A DNA stretch of 64,000 bases, taken from Streptomyces echinoruber. GTDB lineage: Bacteria > Actinomycetota > Actinomycetes > Streptomycetales > Streptomycetaceae. The stretch lies in assembly GCF_014651135.1 (NCBI RefSeq), contig NZ_BMWH01000013.1, forward strand, positions 115,055-179,054, given 5' to 3'. The position numbers were made by a program, and so were the translations under genes. Positions 24,644 through 32,685 of the stretch are shown piece after piece; position 1 is the first letter of the stretch, and every line of letters starts with the position of its first letter. The notes under the pieces are model-generated. The model did no database searches and was not told the origin of the DNA. It worked only from the letters and a program-made list of their open reading frames with translations.

Positions 24644-25984
24644 ATGCAGCCCAACACTCTGCTCGACGCGATCCTCGACGAGGCCGGGATCTCGCACGCG
24701 GGCCTGGCCGCGCACGTCAACCAGGCGGGCCGGGCGCGCGGTCTGGCGCTCCGGTACGAACACACCGCGGTGGCGCGGTGGCTGAAGGGGCAGCGGCCCC
24801 GCGGCCAGGTACCCGACCTGATCTGCGAGGTGCTCTCCGCCCGGCTGCGCCGGCCCGTCACCCTCGACGACATCGGCCTCGGCGTCCCCGGCGAGCCGGC
24901 CGCCCCGCAGGGCACGACCCTGTCCGGGTTCGTGGAGCGCGCCACCGCCCTGTGGCGCTCCGACGAGCAGCAGCGGCCCCATCTCCTCGGCGCGCCCGCG
25001 CTGACCGGCACGCCCGCCGTGATGCCGGTGTGGGAGTGGGAGAACCCGCCGGAGGACGTGGACGTCTCCCGCGGCGGCCGGGTGCGGGTCACCCAGAACG
25101 ACATCGAGATGCTGCGCGCCGCCCGCGGCCACTACGAGCAGATGTACCGCAAGGCCGGCGGGGTGGCGACCCGCGCCCGCATCGTCGGCTTCCTCAACGC
25201 CGAGGCCGCGCCGCTGCTGCGCGGCAGCTACACCGACGCCACCGGCCGCCAACTCCACCGCGCCACCGGCGGACTGGTGGCGATCGCCGGGATCTGCGCC
25301 TACGACTCCGACGCGCACGGACTCGCCCAGCGCTACTTCCACCAGGCGCTGCGGCTGGCGAAGGCCAGCGGCGACCGGGGCCTGGGGGCGTACGTGATAG
25401 CGCTGCTGGTCAACCAGTCGCTGTTCATGAAGGAGTACCGGCAGGCCGTGGCCTTCGCCGAGGCCGCGCTGCGCACCGCGGGCCGGCACATCACCCCCGC
25501 GCTCGCCTCCGACCTGTACGCGATGCAGGCCAAGGCGTACGCCCACCTCGGCGACGGCACGAGCGCCCTGTCCTGCATCCGGCGGGCCGAGACGGCCGCC
25601 GGGCGCATCCGACGCGGCTACGAGCCCGACGAGACCGGCTATGTCCAACCGGGCCTGGTCAACGTGCAGGTGGCCGAGGCGCTGCTCAGCCTCGGCGACC
25701 TGCAGGCGGCCGGGGAGCACGCGGCGGCGGCCGTGGACAGCCCGGCCCACGACCGGGGCCGGGTGCACCGGCTGGCCATGCTCAGCACGATCGAACTGCG
25801 CCAGGGCAACGCCGACAAGGCGGTCGCGGCGGCCGTGCAGATGGCCGAGCAGGTCCGCGGCATGGAGTCCCGGCGGCTGCGCGACCGGCTGCGCGAGGTG
25901 CGCGAACACCTGGTGCGCAGCGGCGGTTCGGGCACCGCCGAGGCCGCCGAACTGATCGACAGGGCGCTGCGCGTCCCCTTGTGA
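24644..25984 (+). CDS. TPR-containing regulatory protein with degenerate HTH N-terminus
   Basis: 446 residues. The N-terminus (LLDAILDEAGISHAGLAAHV, then YEHTAVARWLKGQRPRGQVP) resembles an XRE-type helix-turn-helix; a linker with VMPVWEWENPPEDV follows; the C-terminal 250 residues are helical TPR-like repeats (AQRYFHQALRLAKASGD, KEYRQAVAFAEAALRTAG, NVQVAEALLSLGDLQAAGEH). This architecture matches Streptomyces regulators of the NsdA/SCO-type family that affect sporulation and antibiotic production; the direct target is unknown. ATG at 24644 is preceded by a G-rich sequence. Single gene. Confidence 0.85.
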   Translation: MQPNTLLDAILDEAGISHAGLAAHVNQAGRARGLALRYEHTAVARWLKGQRPRGQVPDLICEVLSARLRRPVTLDDIGLGVPGEPAAPQGTTLSGFVERATALWRSDEQQRPHLLGAPALTGTPAVMPVWEWENPPEDVDVSRGGRVRVTQNDIEMLRAARGHYEQMYRKAGGVATRARIVGFLNAEAAPLLRGSYTDATGRQLHRATGGLVAIAGICAYDSDAHGLAQRYFHQALRLAKASGDRGLGAYVIALLVNQSLFMKEYRQAVAFAEAALRTAGRHITPALASDLYAMQAKAYAHLGDGTSALSCIRRAETAAGRIRRGYEPDETGYVQPGLVNVQVAEALLSLGDLQAAGEHAAAAVDSPAHDRGRVHRLAMLSTIELRQGNADKAVAAAVQMAEQVRGMESRRLRDRLREVREHLVRSGGSGTAEAAELIDRALRVPL

Positions 25985-26233
25985 CGGGCCACAGGCCCGG
26001 TACCCGGACTCCGTCCGTCGTCGCCGTGGGCCCGGTACCTCGACCCCCTCCGTCGTCCGCGCCGGGACCGCCTCCTACGTACGCCGCACCAAGAGCCGTA
26101 CCGGGGGCCGTTTTTCGCACCGCACCGGGCCCGTCCACCGTGCCGCAGGCACAGGTCACCGGACCGGCGCCTGTCGCCGTGCCCCGGGCGGGGCGTCGTG
26201 CGACCTGCTGCCGAGCCGTTCGGGCTGCGATAT

Positions 26234-26262
26234 TGCCACCACTTACCCGGCGAAAGGTGGCA
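26234..26262 (+). promoter_or_regulatory. Stem covering the Nudix ribosome binding site
   Basis: TGCCACC (26234-26240) can pair with GGTGGCA (26256-26262), and the right arm overlaps the AAAGGTGG that must serve as Shine-Dalgarno sequence for the GTG at 26268. The 283-bp region 25985-26267 shows nothing else beyond G+C-rich low-complexity sequence. Confidence 0.35.
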
Positions 26263-26267
26263 GAACC

Positions 26268-26813
26268 GTGCAGTGGACGAAACAGAACGAGCAAACCGTG
26301 TATGCAAACCGCTGGTTCCACGTCAACCTGGCGGATGTCGAACTGCCGGACGGCAGGCATCTCGACCACTTCCTGATCCGGCTGCGGCCGGTCGCGGCGG
26401 CCACGGTCGTCAACGAGGCCAACGAGGTCCTGCTGCTGTGGCGGCACCGCTTCATCACCGACAGCTGGGGCTGGGAGCTCGCGGCGGGCGTCGTCGAGGA
26501 CGGCGAGGATGTCGCCCGCGCGGCCGCGCGGGAGCTGGAGGAGGAGACCGGCTGGCGGCCGGGACCGCTGCACCACCTGATGAGCGTGGAGCCCTCCAAT
26601 GGGCTCACCGACGCCCGGCACCACATCTACTGGTCGGACGAGGGCGAGTACGTCGGGCACCCCGTGGACGACTTCGAGTCGGACCGCCGGGAGTGGGTCC
26701 CGCTCAAGCTGGTGCCCGACCTGGTCGCCCGCGGCGAGGTCCCGGCCGCCGGCATGGCGGCCGCGTTACTCCTCCTGCACCACCTCAGGCTCGGTATGGA
26801 CGCCGTGCTCTGA
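26268..26813 (+). CDS. Nudix hydrolase with a TTA codon
   Basis: 181 residues. Complete Nudix box G-x5-E-x7-REL-x-EE-x-G-W (GVVEDGEDVARAAARELEEE, then TGW) that binds Mg2+. The overall shape (WFHVNLADVELPDGRHLDHF start; SNGLTDARHHIYWSDEGEY) resembles ADP-ribose pyrophosphatase-like enzymes; substrate unproven. GTG start with AAAGGTGG upstream. Codon 167 (26766-26768) is TTA, so translation may depend on the bldA leucyl-tRNA. The next gene is convergent and also has a TTA codon. Confidence 0.9.
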   Translation: MQWTKQNEQTVYANRWFHVNLADVELPDGRHLDHFLIRLRPVAAATVVNEANEVLLLWRHRFITDSWGWELAAGVVEDGEDVARAAARELEEETGWRPGPLHHLMSVEPSNGLTDARHHIYWSDEGEYVGHPVDDFESDRREWVPLKLVPDLVARGEVPAAGMAAALLLLHHLRLGMDAVL

Positions 26814-26947
26814 ACCCCCCGTGGCGGCGTCCCCGCCGGGCGGGGTCCGGTGCGCGCGGCTGCGAGGCGGAAGACTCGGAAGGGACGGCGATGCCGTGGC
26901 CGTCCGCGCGGGCCCCGCGTCGCCCGGGGCGGGCAGGAGAGCGGCCC

Positions 26948-27205
26948 TCAGCGGCCCAGGGCCTGCCAGACCGCCACCACCAGCGCCCCCACCGCGGTGA
27001 GGGCCGCGACCGAGGGCAGGGGCCAGCGGGCGTGCTCCAGGGTCACCACCCGGCTGCTCAGCTCCTCGACCTCCTTGGCGGTCTCCTCGGTGCGGTGGTT
27101 GAGCAGGGCGAGTCCGCCCTCGACGCGTGCGTGCGCCACGTCGAGGCGGCGGCGTAACTCCGCGAGTTCTCCATGGACGACGGGGTGCTCGGCATCGGTG
27201 GGCAC
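26948..27205 (-). CDS. Small coiled-coil, single-TM protein (XhlA-like) with a TTA codon
   Basis: 85 residues. Residues 12-58 are strongly helical with heptad spacing (LAELRRRLDVAHARVEGGLA, NHRTEETAKEVEELSSRVV), followed by one C-terminal transmembrane helix (VAALTAVGALVVAVWQALG). Size and layout resemble hemolysin XhlA-like or other tail-anchored proteins; function unknown. The GTG at 27205 has an AAAGGAG ribosome binding site. Leu at the AEL position is TTA (27157-27155). A perfect 11-bp inverted repeat lies directly upstream. Confidence 0.75.
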   Translation of the reverse strand: MPTDAEHPVVHGELAELRRRLDVAHARVEGGLALLNHRTEETAKEVEELSSRVVTLEHARWPLPSVAALTAVGALVVAVWQALGR

Positions 27206-27223
27206 CGGTTCGCTCCTTTCCGG

Positions 27224-27252
27224 GTCATGCGCATCCCTTACATGCGCATGAC
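27224..27252. promoter_or_regulatory. Perfect 11-bp inverted repeat upstream of the small membrane gene
   Basis: GTCATGCGCAT (27224-27234), 7 bp, ATGCGCATGAC (27242-27252). Each arm itself contains the palindrome ATGCGCAT. Located 19-47 bp upstream of the GTG at 27205, where an operator or an RNA hairpin would act. Confidence 0.6.
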
Positions 27253-27334
27253 GAGTGAACCCGTCCGGCGGGCGCGGCGGGAGAGTGTGCGGGCGGCATA
27301 TGCGGGTCCGGCGCGCACACGGCGTGTGAACGGC

Positions 27335-27368
27335 GCGGACCCGGCGCCCTTGTGGGGGCCGGGTCCGC
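27335..27368 (-). terminator. Hairpin after the 3-hydroxybutyryl-CoA dehydrogenase gene
   Basis: 11-bp perfect stem (GCGGACCCGGC / GCCGGGTCCGC, loop 12 nt) located 95 bp after the stop codon of the minus-strand dehydrogenase gene. Confidence 0.65.
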
Positions 27369-27462
27369 GTACGCCGGAGCCTCGCCGCACGTGACCGGCC
27401 GCCGGTCCCGTTCGGGAGCGACCGCCGGTCGCGCTCAGGAGCAGGTGTTCAGGAGTAGGCGT

Positions 27463-28335
27463 TCAGGAGTAGGTGTAGAAGCCCGAGCCGGTCTTGCGGC
27501 CCAGCCGGCCGGCGTCGACCATCCGCTGCAGCAGCGGCGGAGCGGCGTACAGCGGCTCCTTGTACTCCTGGTACATCGACTGGGCGACCGAGGCGACCGT
27601 GTCCAGGCCGATCAGGTCGGCCAGCTTCAGCGGGCCCATCGGGTGGGCGCAGCCCAGCTCCATGCCGTTGTCGATGTCCTCCCGGCTGGCGATGCCGGTC
27701 TCGAACATCCGGATGGCGGAGAGCAGGTAGGGGATGAGGAGGGCGTTGACGACGAAGCCCGAGCGGTCCTGGGCGCGGATCGCATGCTTGCCGAGGGTCT
27801 TCTCCGCGAAGAGCTGGGCCCGGCCGATCGTGTCCTCGGAAGTGGTCAGGGCCGGAATCAGCTCGACCAGCTTCTGTACCGGGGCCGGGTTGAAGAAGTG
27901 GATGCCGATGACCTGGTCCGGGCGGGAGGTGGCCACCGCCAGACGGACCAGCGGAATGGAGGAGGTGTTGGACGCCAGGATCGCGTCGGGACGGGTCACG
28001 ACCTGGTCGAGGACCTGGAAGATCTCCGTCTTGACCTGCTCGTTCTCCACGACGGCCTCGATCACCAGGTCCCGGTCGGCGAACTCGCCGAGGTCGGTGG
28101 TGAAGCTCAGCCGGTCCTGCGTCGCCTCCCGTTCCTGCTCGGAGATCTTGCCGCGTTCGACCGCCTTGCCGAGGGAGTTGAACAGCCGGGTGCGGCCGAT
28201 CTCCAGGGCCTCGCCGGTGGTCTCGGCCACCCGTACGTCCAGGCCGGCGCGGGCGCACACCTCGGCGATGCCCGAACCCATCTGGCCGCAGCCCACGACT
28301 CCGACCCGTGCGATGTCTCCAGAGAAGCCGGTCAC
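27463..28335 (-). CDS. 3-hydroxybutyryl-CoA dehydrogenase
   Basis: 290 residues. NAD-binding Rossmann motif VGVVGCGQMGSGIAEVCARA, the family segment ASNTSSIPLVRLA, catalytic His in GIHFFNPAPVQKLVELI and the C-terminal domain GFVVNALLIPYLLSAIRM... GCAHPMGPLKLADLIGLDT. Oxidises 3-hydroxyacyl-CoA in fatty acid or polyhydroxybutyrate/butyryl-CoA metabolism (PaaH/FadB2-like). The GTG at 28335 has GAAGGGGA at good spacing and gives VTGFSGDIARVGVVG. Divergent from the glycoside hydrolase gene. Confidence 0.92.
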   Translation of the reverse strand: MTGFSGDIARVGVVGCGQMGSGIAEVCARAGLDVRVAETTGEALEIGRTRLFNSLGKAVERGKISEQEREATQDRLSFTTDLGEFADRDLVIEAVVENEQVKTEIFQVLDQVVTRPDAILASNTSSIPLVRLAVATSRPDQVIGIHFFNPAPVQKLVELIPALTTSEDTIGRAQLFAEKTLGKHAIRAQDRSGFVVNALLIPYLLSAIRMFETGIASREDIDNGMELGCAHPMGPLKLADLIGLDTVASVAQSMYQEYKEPLYAAPPLLQRMVDAGRLGRKTGSGFYTYS

Positions 28336-28522
28336 TTCGTCCCCTTCGCTGCGCTGATCCTGGTTGATCCTGCCGTCGCAGGGCTGCCGTGGTTGGTGCC
28401 TGCTCCGATCGTGCACGTTACTCCCGGATATCGATGATCGATCGAGCGGGTCTGGCATCATGCCGATGCGGATGACGGTCCGTAATGGTAAGGATTCGGT
28501 GAGTGCGCGGATGTGCGGGGCG

Positions 28523-28581
28523 AGGGCGCACGGGCACAAGGGCGCACGGGCACAAGGGCGCACGGGCGCAAGGGCGTACGG
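28523..28581. repeat. 16-bp tandem repeat upstream of the glycoside hydrolase gene
   Basis: Units AGGGCGCACGGGCAYA (16 bp) at 28523, 28539, 28555 and a partial fourth ending at 28581, where the last unit merges with the GGAGG ribosome binding site (28580-28584). Confidence 0.9.
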
Positions 28582-28590
28582 AGGTGCGGT

Positions 28591-29883
28591 GTGGGGCGGT
28601 TGTCACGGCGGGCGTTCGCGGTCGCGGCACTGGCGGCGCTGGCGACGGGCGACGGAGCGGCGGCCGCCGCACCGGGCGGCGGAACGCGCACCGGCGCACC
28701 GGACGGCGGGACGCGGACCGGCGCACCGGGCGCCGTGGCGGGCCGCCGGCGCGCGGCCACGCGGATGCGCGGGGTGTGGCTGGCGACGGTGGCCAACCGG
28801 GACTGGCCCTCCCGGCCGGGCCTGAGCGCGGCCGAGCAGCGCGCCGAACTGCTCGCCCACCTGGACACGGCGGTGGACCGGCGCCTCAACACGGTGATCT
28901 TCCAGGTGCGGCCCACGGCCGACGCGCTGTGGCCCTCGCCGTACGAGCCGTGGTCGCAGTACCTCACCGGGACCCAGGGCAAGGACCCCGGCTGGGACCC
29001 GCTGGGCACCGCGGTCGCCGAGGCGCACGCGCGCGGCCTGCGGCTGCACGCCTGGTTCAACCCCTACCGCGTCGCCACGCACACCGACCCCTCCCGGCTC
29101 GCCCCCTCCCACCCGGCCCGCAGGCACCCGGACTGGGTGGTGGCGTACGGCGGGAAGCTCTACTACAACCCGGGGCTGCCGGAGGTGCGCGCCTTCGTCG
29201 AGGAGGCGATGCTCGACGCGGTGCGCCGCTACCCGGTCGACGCGGTCCACTTCGACGACTACTTCTACCCGTACCCGGTGGCGGGCCGGTCCTTCGACGA
29301 CGACGCCGCCTACGCCCGCCACGGCGGCGGCTTTCCGAGCAGGGCGGCGTGGCGGCGCGACAACATCGACCGGCTGGTGCGGGAGACCGCGGCCGGGATC
29401 GGGAAGATCCGGCCCACCACCCGGTTCGGCATCAGCCCCTTCGGGGTGTGGCGCAACGCCGCCACCGACGCGCGCGGCTCGGACACGCGGGCGGGCGTGC
29501 AGACCTACGACGACCTGTACGCCGACACCCGCACCTGGGTGCGGGAAGGCTGGATCGACTACGTCGTGCCGCAGCTGTACTGGAACATCGGCTATGCCCC
29601 GGCGGACTACGCCACGCTGCTGGCCTGGTGGGCGGAGGTGGCGCGGGGCAGCCGGACGCAGCTGTACGCGGGTGAGGCGCTGTACAAGGCGGGTGACCCG
29701 GCGCAGGGCGCGGCCTGGCAGGACCCGGCCGAGCTGTCCCGGCACCTCACCCTCGCCGAGGACTACCCGCAGGTGCGCGGGCACGTCTTCTTCGCCGCCC
29801 GGGACGTGGCGGCGGACCGGATCGGGGCGATGGCGCGGGTGGTCGCCGACCACTACCGGCAGCCGGCGCCGGCCCCGCGCTGA
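28591..29883 (+). CDS. Tat-exported glycosyl hydrolase (GHL10/DUF187, YddW-like)
   Basis: 430 residues. Twin-arginine signal GRLSRRAFAVAALAALATG at the N-terminus, a short GGTRTGAP duplication, then a TIM-barrel domain: MRGVWLATVANRDWPSRPGL, NTVIFQVRPTADALWPSPYE, HAWFNPYRV, and the likely catalytic Asp pair in VDAVHFDDYFYPYP, ending VVPQLYWNIGYA. Family members act on cell-wall or extracellular glycans. The GTG at 28591 lies 6 nt after GGAGG, better supported than upstream in-frame ATG codons that would translate the 16-bp repeats. Confidence 0.88.
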   Translation: MGRLSRRAFAVAALAALATGDGAAAAAPGGGTRTGAPDGGTRTGAPGAVAGRRRAATRMRGVWLATVANRDWPSRPGLSAAEQRAELLAHLDTAVDRRLNTVIFQVRPTADALWPSPYEPWSQYLTGTQGKDPGWDPLGTAVAEAHARGLRLHAWFNPYRVATHTDPSRLAPSHPARRHPDWVVAYGGKLYYNPGLPEVRAFVEEAMLDAVRRYPVDAVHFDDYFYPYPVAGRSFDDDAAYARHGGGFPSRAAWRRDNIDRLVRETAAGIGKIRPTTRFGISPFGVWRNAATDARGSDTRAGVQTYDDLYADTRTWVREGWIDYVVPQLYWNIGYAPADYATLLAWWAEVARGSRTQLYAGEALYKAGDPAQGAAWQDPAELSRHLTLAEDYPQVRGHVFFAARDVAADRIGAMARVVADHYRQPAPAPR

Positions 29884-29896
29884 CGCACCCGTCCGG

Positions 29897-30100
29897 TCAC
29901 TGCGGCGGCGAGGTGCTCTCGCGGTGCCGGATCTCGGTGTCGGGGCCGGGCGAGCACACGGCCTCGTGCCCGTCCTCGAACCGGACGCGGAACGGCGGGT
30001 TGCCCTCCTCGCCCATCACTTCGACGATCCGACCGACCCGGTCGTGCTGTCCGACCACCCTGCCGTGCTGGACAAGCTGGTCGCCCACGGTGGCCCGCAT
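29897..30100 (-). CDS. DUF1918 protein
   Basis: 67 residues. DUF1918 SH3-like barrel: MRATVGDQLVQHGRVVGQHD, RVGRIVEVMG, PPFRVRFEDGHEAVCSPG. A small actinobacterial family of unknown function. The ATG at 30100 is preceded by AGGAGG at 6-nt spacing. Convergent with the glycosyl hydrolase gene, 13 bp away. Confidence 0.88.
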   Translation of the reverse strand: MRATVGDQLVQHGRVVGQHDRVGRIVEVMGEEGNPPFRVRFEDGHEAVCSPGPDTEIRHRESTSPPQ

Positions 30101-30209
30101 GATCGGCCTCCTTACGTGCGCAAGCAGGTCTGCGGTCTTCCCTCGCCCCAAGCCTACGGCGGTCGGGGCGGAGGGGGGACCGGGTGTGCGTGTCCCGCGG
30201 CCGTCTCGG

Positions 30210-31154
30210 TCAGCCGCGCGCCCGCTGGGTGACGGCGATGCAGACGAGCACGGCCACGGCCGTCAGGGGGGCGGCCGCCGTCAGGTGCTCGTGCAGCAGC
30301 AGTACCGACCACACCAGTGTGAGCAGGGGCTGGGCGAGCTGCAACTGACTGGCCCGCGGGATGCCCACGGCCGCCATGCCCCGGTACCACACCACCAGCC
30401 CGAGGAACTGCGAGCCGAGCGCGACCCACAGCAGCCCGGCGACGCCGTGCGCGCCGAGGTGCACGGGTTCGTACGACAGCGCGACGGCCGCGGCGGGCAC
30501 CGTCAGCGGCAGGCACAGCACCAGCGCCCAGCCGATGACCTGCCAGCCCGGCAGGACCCGGGCCAGCCGGCCGCCCTCCGTGTACCCGGCGGCGCACACC
30601 AGCAGCGCGGCGACGAGGAAGCCGTCGGCGGTGTTCAGGGTGCCGCCGCTCTGCCGCACCGTGAAGGCGCCCACCGCCGCGGCCCCGGCCAGGGCGGCCG
30701 CCCAGAAGGTGCGCGAGGGGCGGCTGCCGGTGCGCAGGGCGGAGCAGGCGGCCGTGGTCAGGGGCAGCAGGCCGACGACGACCGCGGCGTGCGCGGTGGT
30801 CGACGTCTCCAGCGCGAGCGTGGTGAGCAGCGGGAAGCCGACGACGACACCGGCGGCCACCACGGCCAGGCCCGGCCAGTGCCGGCGCTCGGGCACCGGG
30901 ACGCGCAGCGCCAACAGGCAGCCGCCCGCGACCAGGGCGGCCAGCACGCTGCGCACGGCCACCAGCGACCAGGGGCCGAAGCTCTCCAGGCCCCACGCGG
31001 TGGCCGGGAAGGTGAGGGAGAAGGCGACGACGCCGAGGGCGGCCTGGAGGGTGCCGAGGGCGGCCGCGGCACGCGGGGGGTGCGGGGGCCGGGCGGGGCC
31101 GGCCGGAGCGACCGCTATCCGGGCATCGGCAGTAGCGCTACTCTGTGCTGTCAT
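30210..31154 (-). CDS. EamA/DMT-family transporter
   Basis: 314 residues with about ten transmembrane helices and two EamA repeats (GTLQAALGVVAFSLTFPATA...; GFLVAALLVCAAGYTEGGRL...). Drug/metabolite exporters of this family often lie opposite MocR-type regulators, as here. Its ATG (31154-31152) shares the sequence CATG with the divergent ATG of the regulator (31153-31155). A TACGCT -10 box 5 nt upstream lies inside the regulator's codons 3-5, so the transcript should be leaderless. Confidence 0.9.
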   Translation of the reverse strand: MTAQSSATADARIAVAPAGPARPPHPPRAAAALGTLQAALGVVAFSLTFPATAWGLESFGPWSLVAVRSVLAALVAGGCLLALRVPVPERRHWPGLAVVAAGVVVGFPLLTTLALETSTTAHAAVVVGLLPLTTAACSALRTGSRPSRTFWAAALAGAAAVGAFTVRQSGGTLNTADGFLVAALLVCAAGYTEGGRLARVLPGWQVIGWALVLCLPLTVPAAAVALSYEPVHLGAHGVAGLLWVALGSQFLGLVVWYRGMAAVGIPRASQLQLAQPLLTLVWSVLLLHEHLTAAAPLTAVAVLVCIAVTQRARG

Positions 31155-31165
31155 GCACCAGCGTA
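31131..31165. promoter_or_regulatory. Overlapping divergent leaderless promoters of exporter and MocR genes
   Basis: Plus-strand -10 box TACTCT at 31139-31144 (8 nt before ATG 31153), minus-strand -10 box TACGCT at 31165-31160 (5 nt before ATG 31154). Each -10 box lies within or against the other gene's first codons. A 12-bp palindrome AGTAGCGCTACT at 31131-31142 is a candidate operator. Confidence 0.6.
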
Positions 31166-32667
31166 ACAGCGTGGGCGAGTTGACGGAACGGCTGCGACGG
31201 GACCTCGACCGCTACTCTCCTGGTGAGAAGCTGCCGTCGAGCCGGGCGCTCGTGGAGCGGTTCCGGGTGAGCCCGGTGACCGTCTCGCGCGCACTGGCGC
31301 AACTGGCCGCGGAGGGCCTGGTGGTCACCCGGCCCGGCGCCGGCGCCTTCCGGGCCCGCCCGCGCGCCGCCACCGCCGCCGCGGGGGACACCTCCTGGCA
31401 GGCGGTCGCGCTCAGCGCGGACGGCGGCGCCGACCTCGTGCCGCGCACGGTGGACGCCTCCGGCGTCCTGGTCTCGCTCGCCGCCCCGCCGCCGGGCGTC
31501 ATCGAGTTCAACGGCGGCTACCTGCACCCCTCGCTCCAGCCCGAGCGGGCGATGTCCGCGGCGCTGGCCCGCGCGGGCCGCCGGCCCGGCGCCTGGGGGC
31601 GGCCGCCCATGGAGGGCCTGCCGGAGCTGCGGGAGTGGTTCGCGCGCGGCATCGGCGGCCCCGGCGGCACGGTCACCGCCGCCGAGGTGCTGATCACCGC
31701 GGGCGGGCAGGCGGCGCTGACCACCGCCCTGCGCGCGCTGGCCCCGCCCGGCGCCCCGGTGCTGGTGGAGTCGCCCACCTACCCGGGCATGCTGGCGATC
31801 GCGCGGGCCGCGGGCCTGAGGCCGGTGCCGGTGCCGGTCGACGCCGACGGGGTGCGGCCGGAACTGCTCGCCGACGCCTTCCGCGCCACCGGGGCCCGCG
31901 TCTTCGTCTGCCAGCCGCTGTTCCAGAACCCGACCGGCGCCGTCCTCGCGCCCGACCGGCGCGGCGAGGTGCTGCGGATCGCCCGCGGGGCCGGCGCCTT
32001 CGTCGTCGAGGACGACTTCGTGCGGCGGCTCGCGCACGCGGACGCGGGCCCGCTGCCGCCGCCGCTGGCCGCCGAGGACCCCGACGGCGTCGTCGTGCAC
32101 GTCTGCTCCCTCACCAAGGCCACCTCCCCGAGCTTCCGGGTCGGCGCCCTGGCCGCCCGCGGCCCCGTCCTGGAGCGGCTGCGCGCCATCCAGGTCGTCG
32201 ACACCTTCTTCGTGCCGCGCCCGCTGCAGGAGGCCACGCTGGAACTCGTCGGCTCCCCCGCCTGGCCCCGCCACCTGCGGGCCGTCTCGGCCGCGCTGAC
32301 GGCGCGCCGGGAGGTGACGACGGCCGCCCTGCGCCGGGAACTGCCCGAGGCCGGGCTGCCGTTCGTCCCCCGCGGCGGCTACCACCTCTGGCTGCGCCTG
32401 CCCGACGGTACTGGGGGCACCTCCCAGGCTTTCGGCCCTGGGGGAGAATCCGCCCTGACCGCCGCCGCCCTGCGCGCGGGCGTCGCCGTCACCCCCGGCC
32501 GCCCCTACTTCAGCGCCGAACCCCCCGCCCCCCACATCCGGCTGAGCTTCGCGGCGGTCGCGGGGGAGGGGGAGATCGAGGAGGGGGTACGGCGGCTGCG
32601 GGCGGCGTGGCAGGAGGTGCGCCCGGCCGCCGCGATCGCCGAAACCCGTTCGACAGCCCGCCGTTGA
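31153..32667 (+). CDS. MocR-type regulator (GntR HTH plus aminotransferase domain)
   Basis: 504 residues. GntR winged helix (GEKLPSSRALVERFRVSPVT, VSRALAQLAAEGLVVTRPGA) and a fold-type I aminotransferase-like domain with the PLP-lysine segment SLTKATSPSFRVGAL, FVVEDDFVRRLAH and CQPLFQNPTGAVL. MocR proteins use PLP or a PLP-amino acid adduct as effector and often control a divergent exporter or vitamin B6 gene; here the EamA transporter is the natural target. Residues near 420-433 (TGGTSQAFGPGGES) come from a palindromic repeat inserted in frame at 32411-32446. Confidence 0.9.
   Translation: MHQRNSVGELTERLRRDLDRYSPGEKLPSSRALVERFRVSPVTVSRALAQLAAEGLVVTRPGAGAFRARPRAATAAAGDTSWQAVALSADGGADLVPRTVDASGVLVSLAAPPPGVIEFNGGYLHPSLQPERAMSAALARAGRRPGAWGRPPMEGLPELREWFARGIGGPGGTVTAAEVLITAGGQAALTTALRALAPPGAPVLVESPTYPGMLAIARAAGLRPVPVPVDADGVRPELLADAFRATGARVFVCQPLFQNPTGAVLAPDRRGEVLRIARGAGAFVVEDDFVRRLAHADAGPLPPPLAAEDPDGVVVHVCSLTKATSPSFRVGALAARGPVLERLRAIQVVDTFFVPRPLQEATLELVGSPAWPRHLRAVSAALTARREVTTAALRRELPEAGLPFVPRGGYHLWLRLPDGTGGTSQAFGPGGESALTAAALRAGVAVTPGRPYFSAEPPAPHIRLSFAAVAGEGEIEEGVRRLRAAWQEVRPAAAIAETRSTARR
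32411..32446. repeat. Palindromic REP-like element inside the MocR gene
   Basis: Core CTCCCAGG (32421-32428) and CCTGGGGGAG (32437-32446) around CTTTCGGC, preceded by CTGGGGGCAC. Similar CTGGGGGCACCTCCCAG... palindromes are dispersed in Streptomyces genomes. Here it adds codons in frame. Confidence 0.55.
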
Positions 32668-32685
32668 GCTGTGAGGATGCGCGTC

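Noticed and set aside
24514..26376. Plus-strand open frames overlapping the TPR regulator in other frames
   Set aside because: Arg/Pro-rich products without motifs; the 24644-25984 frame has clear helical repeat sequence and codon bias.
26948..27205. Prophage holin or lysis module
   Set aside because: The protein resembles XhlA in size and layout, but no phage gene surrounds it and its neighbours are housekeeping-type genes.
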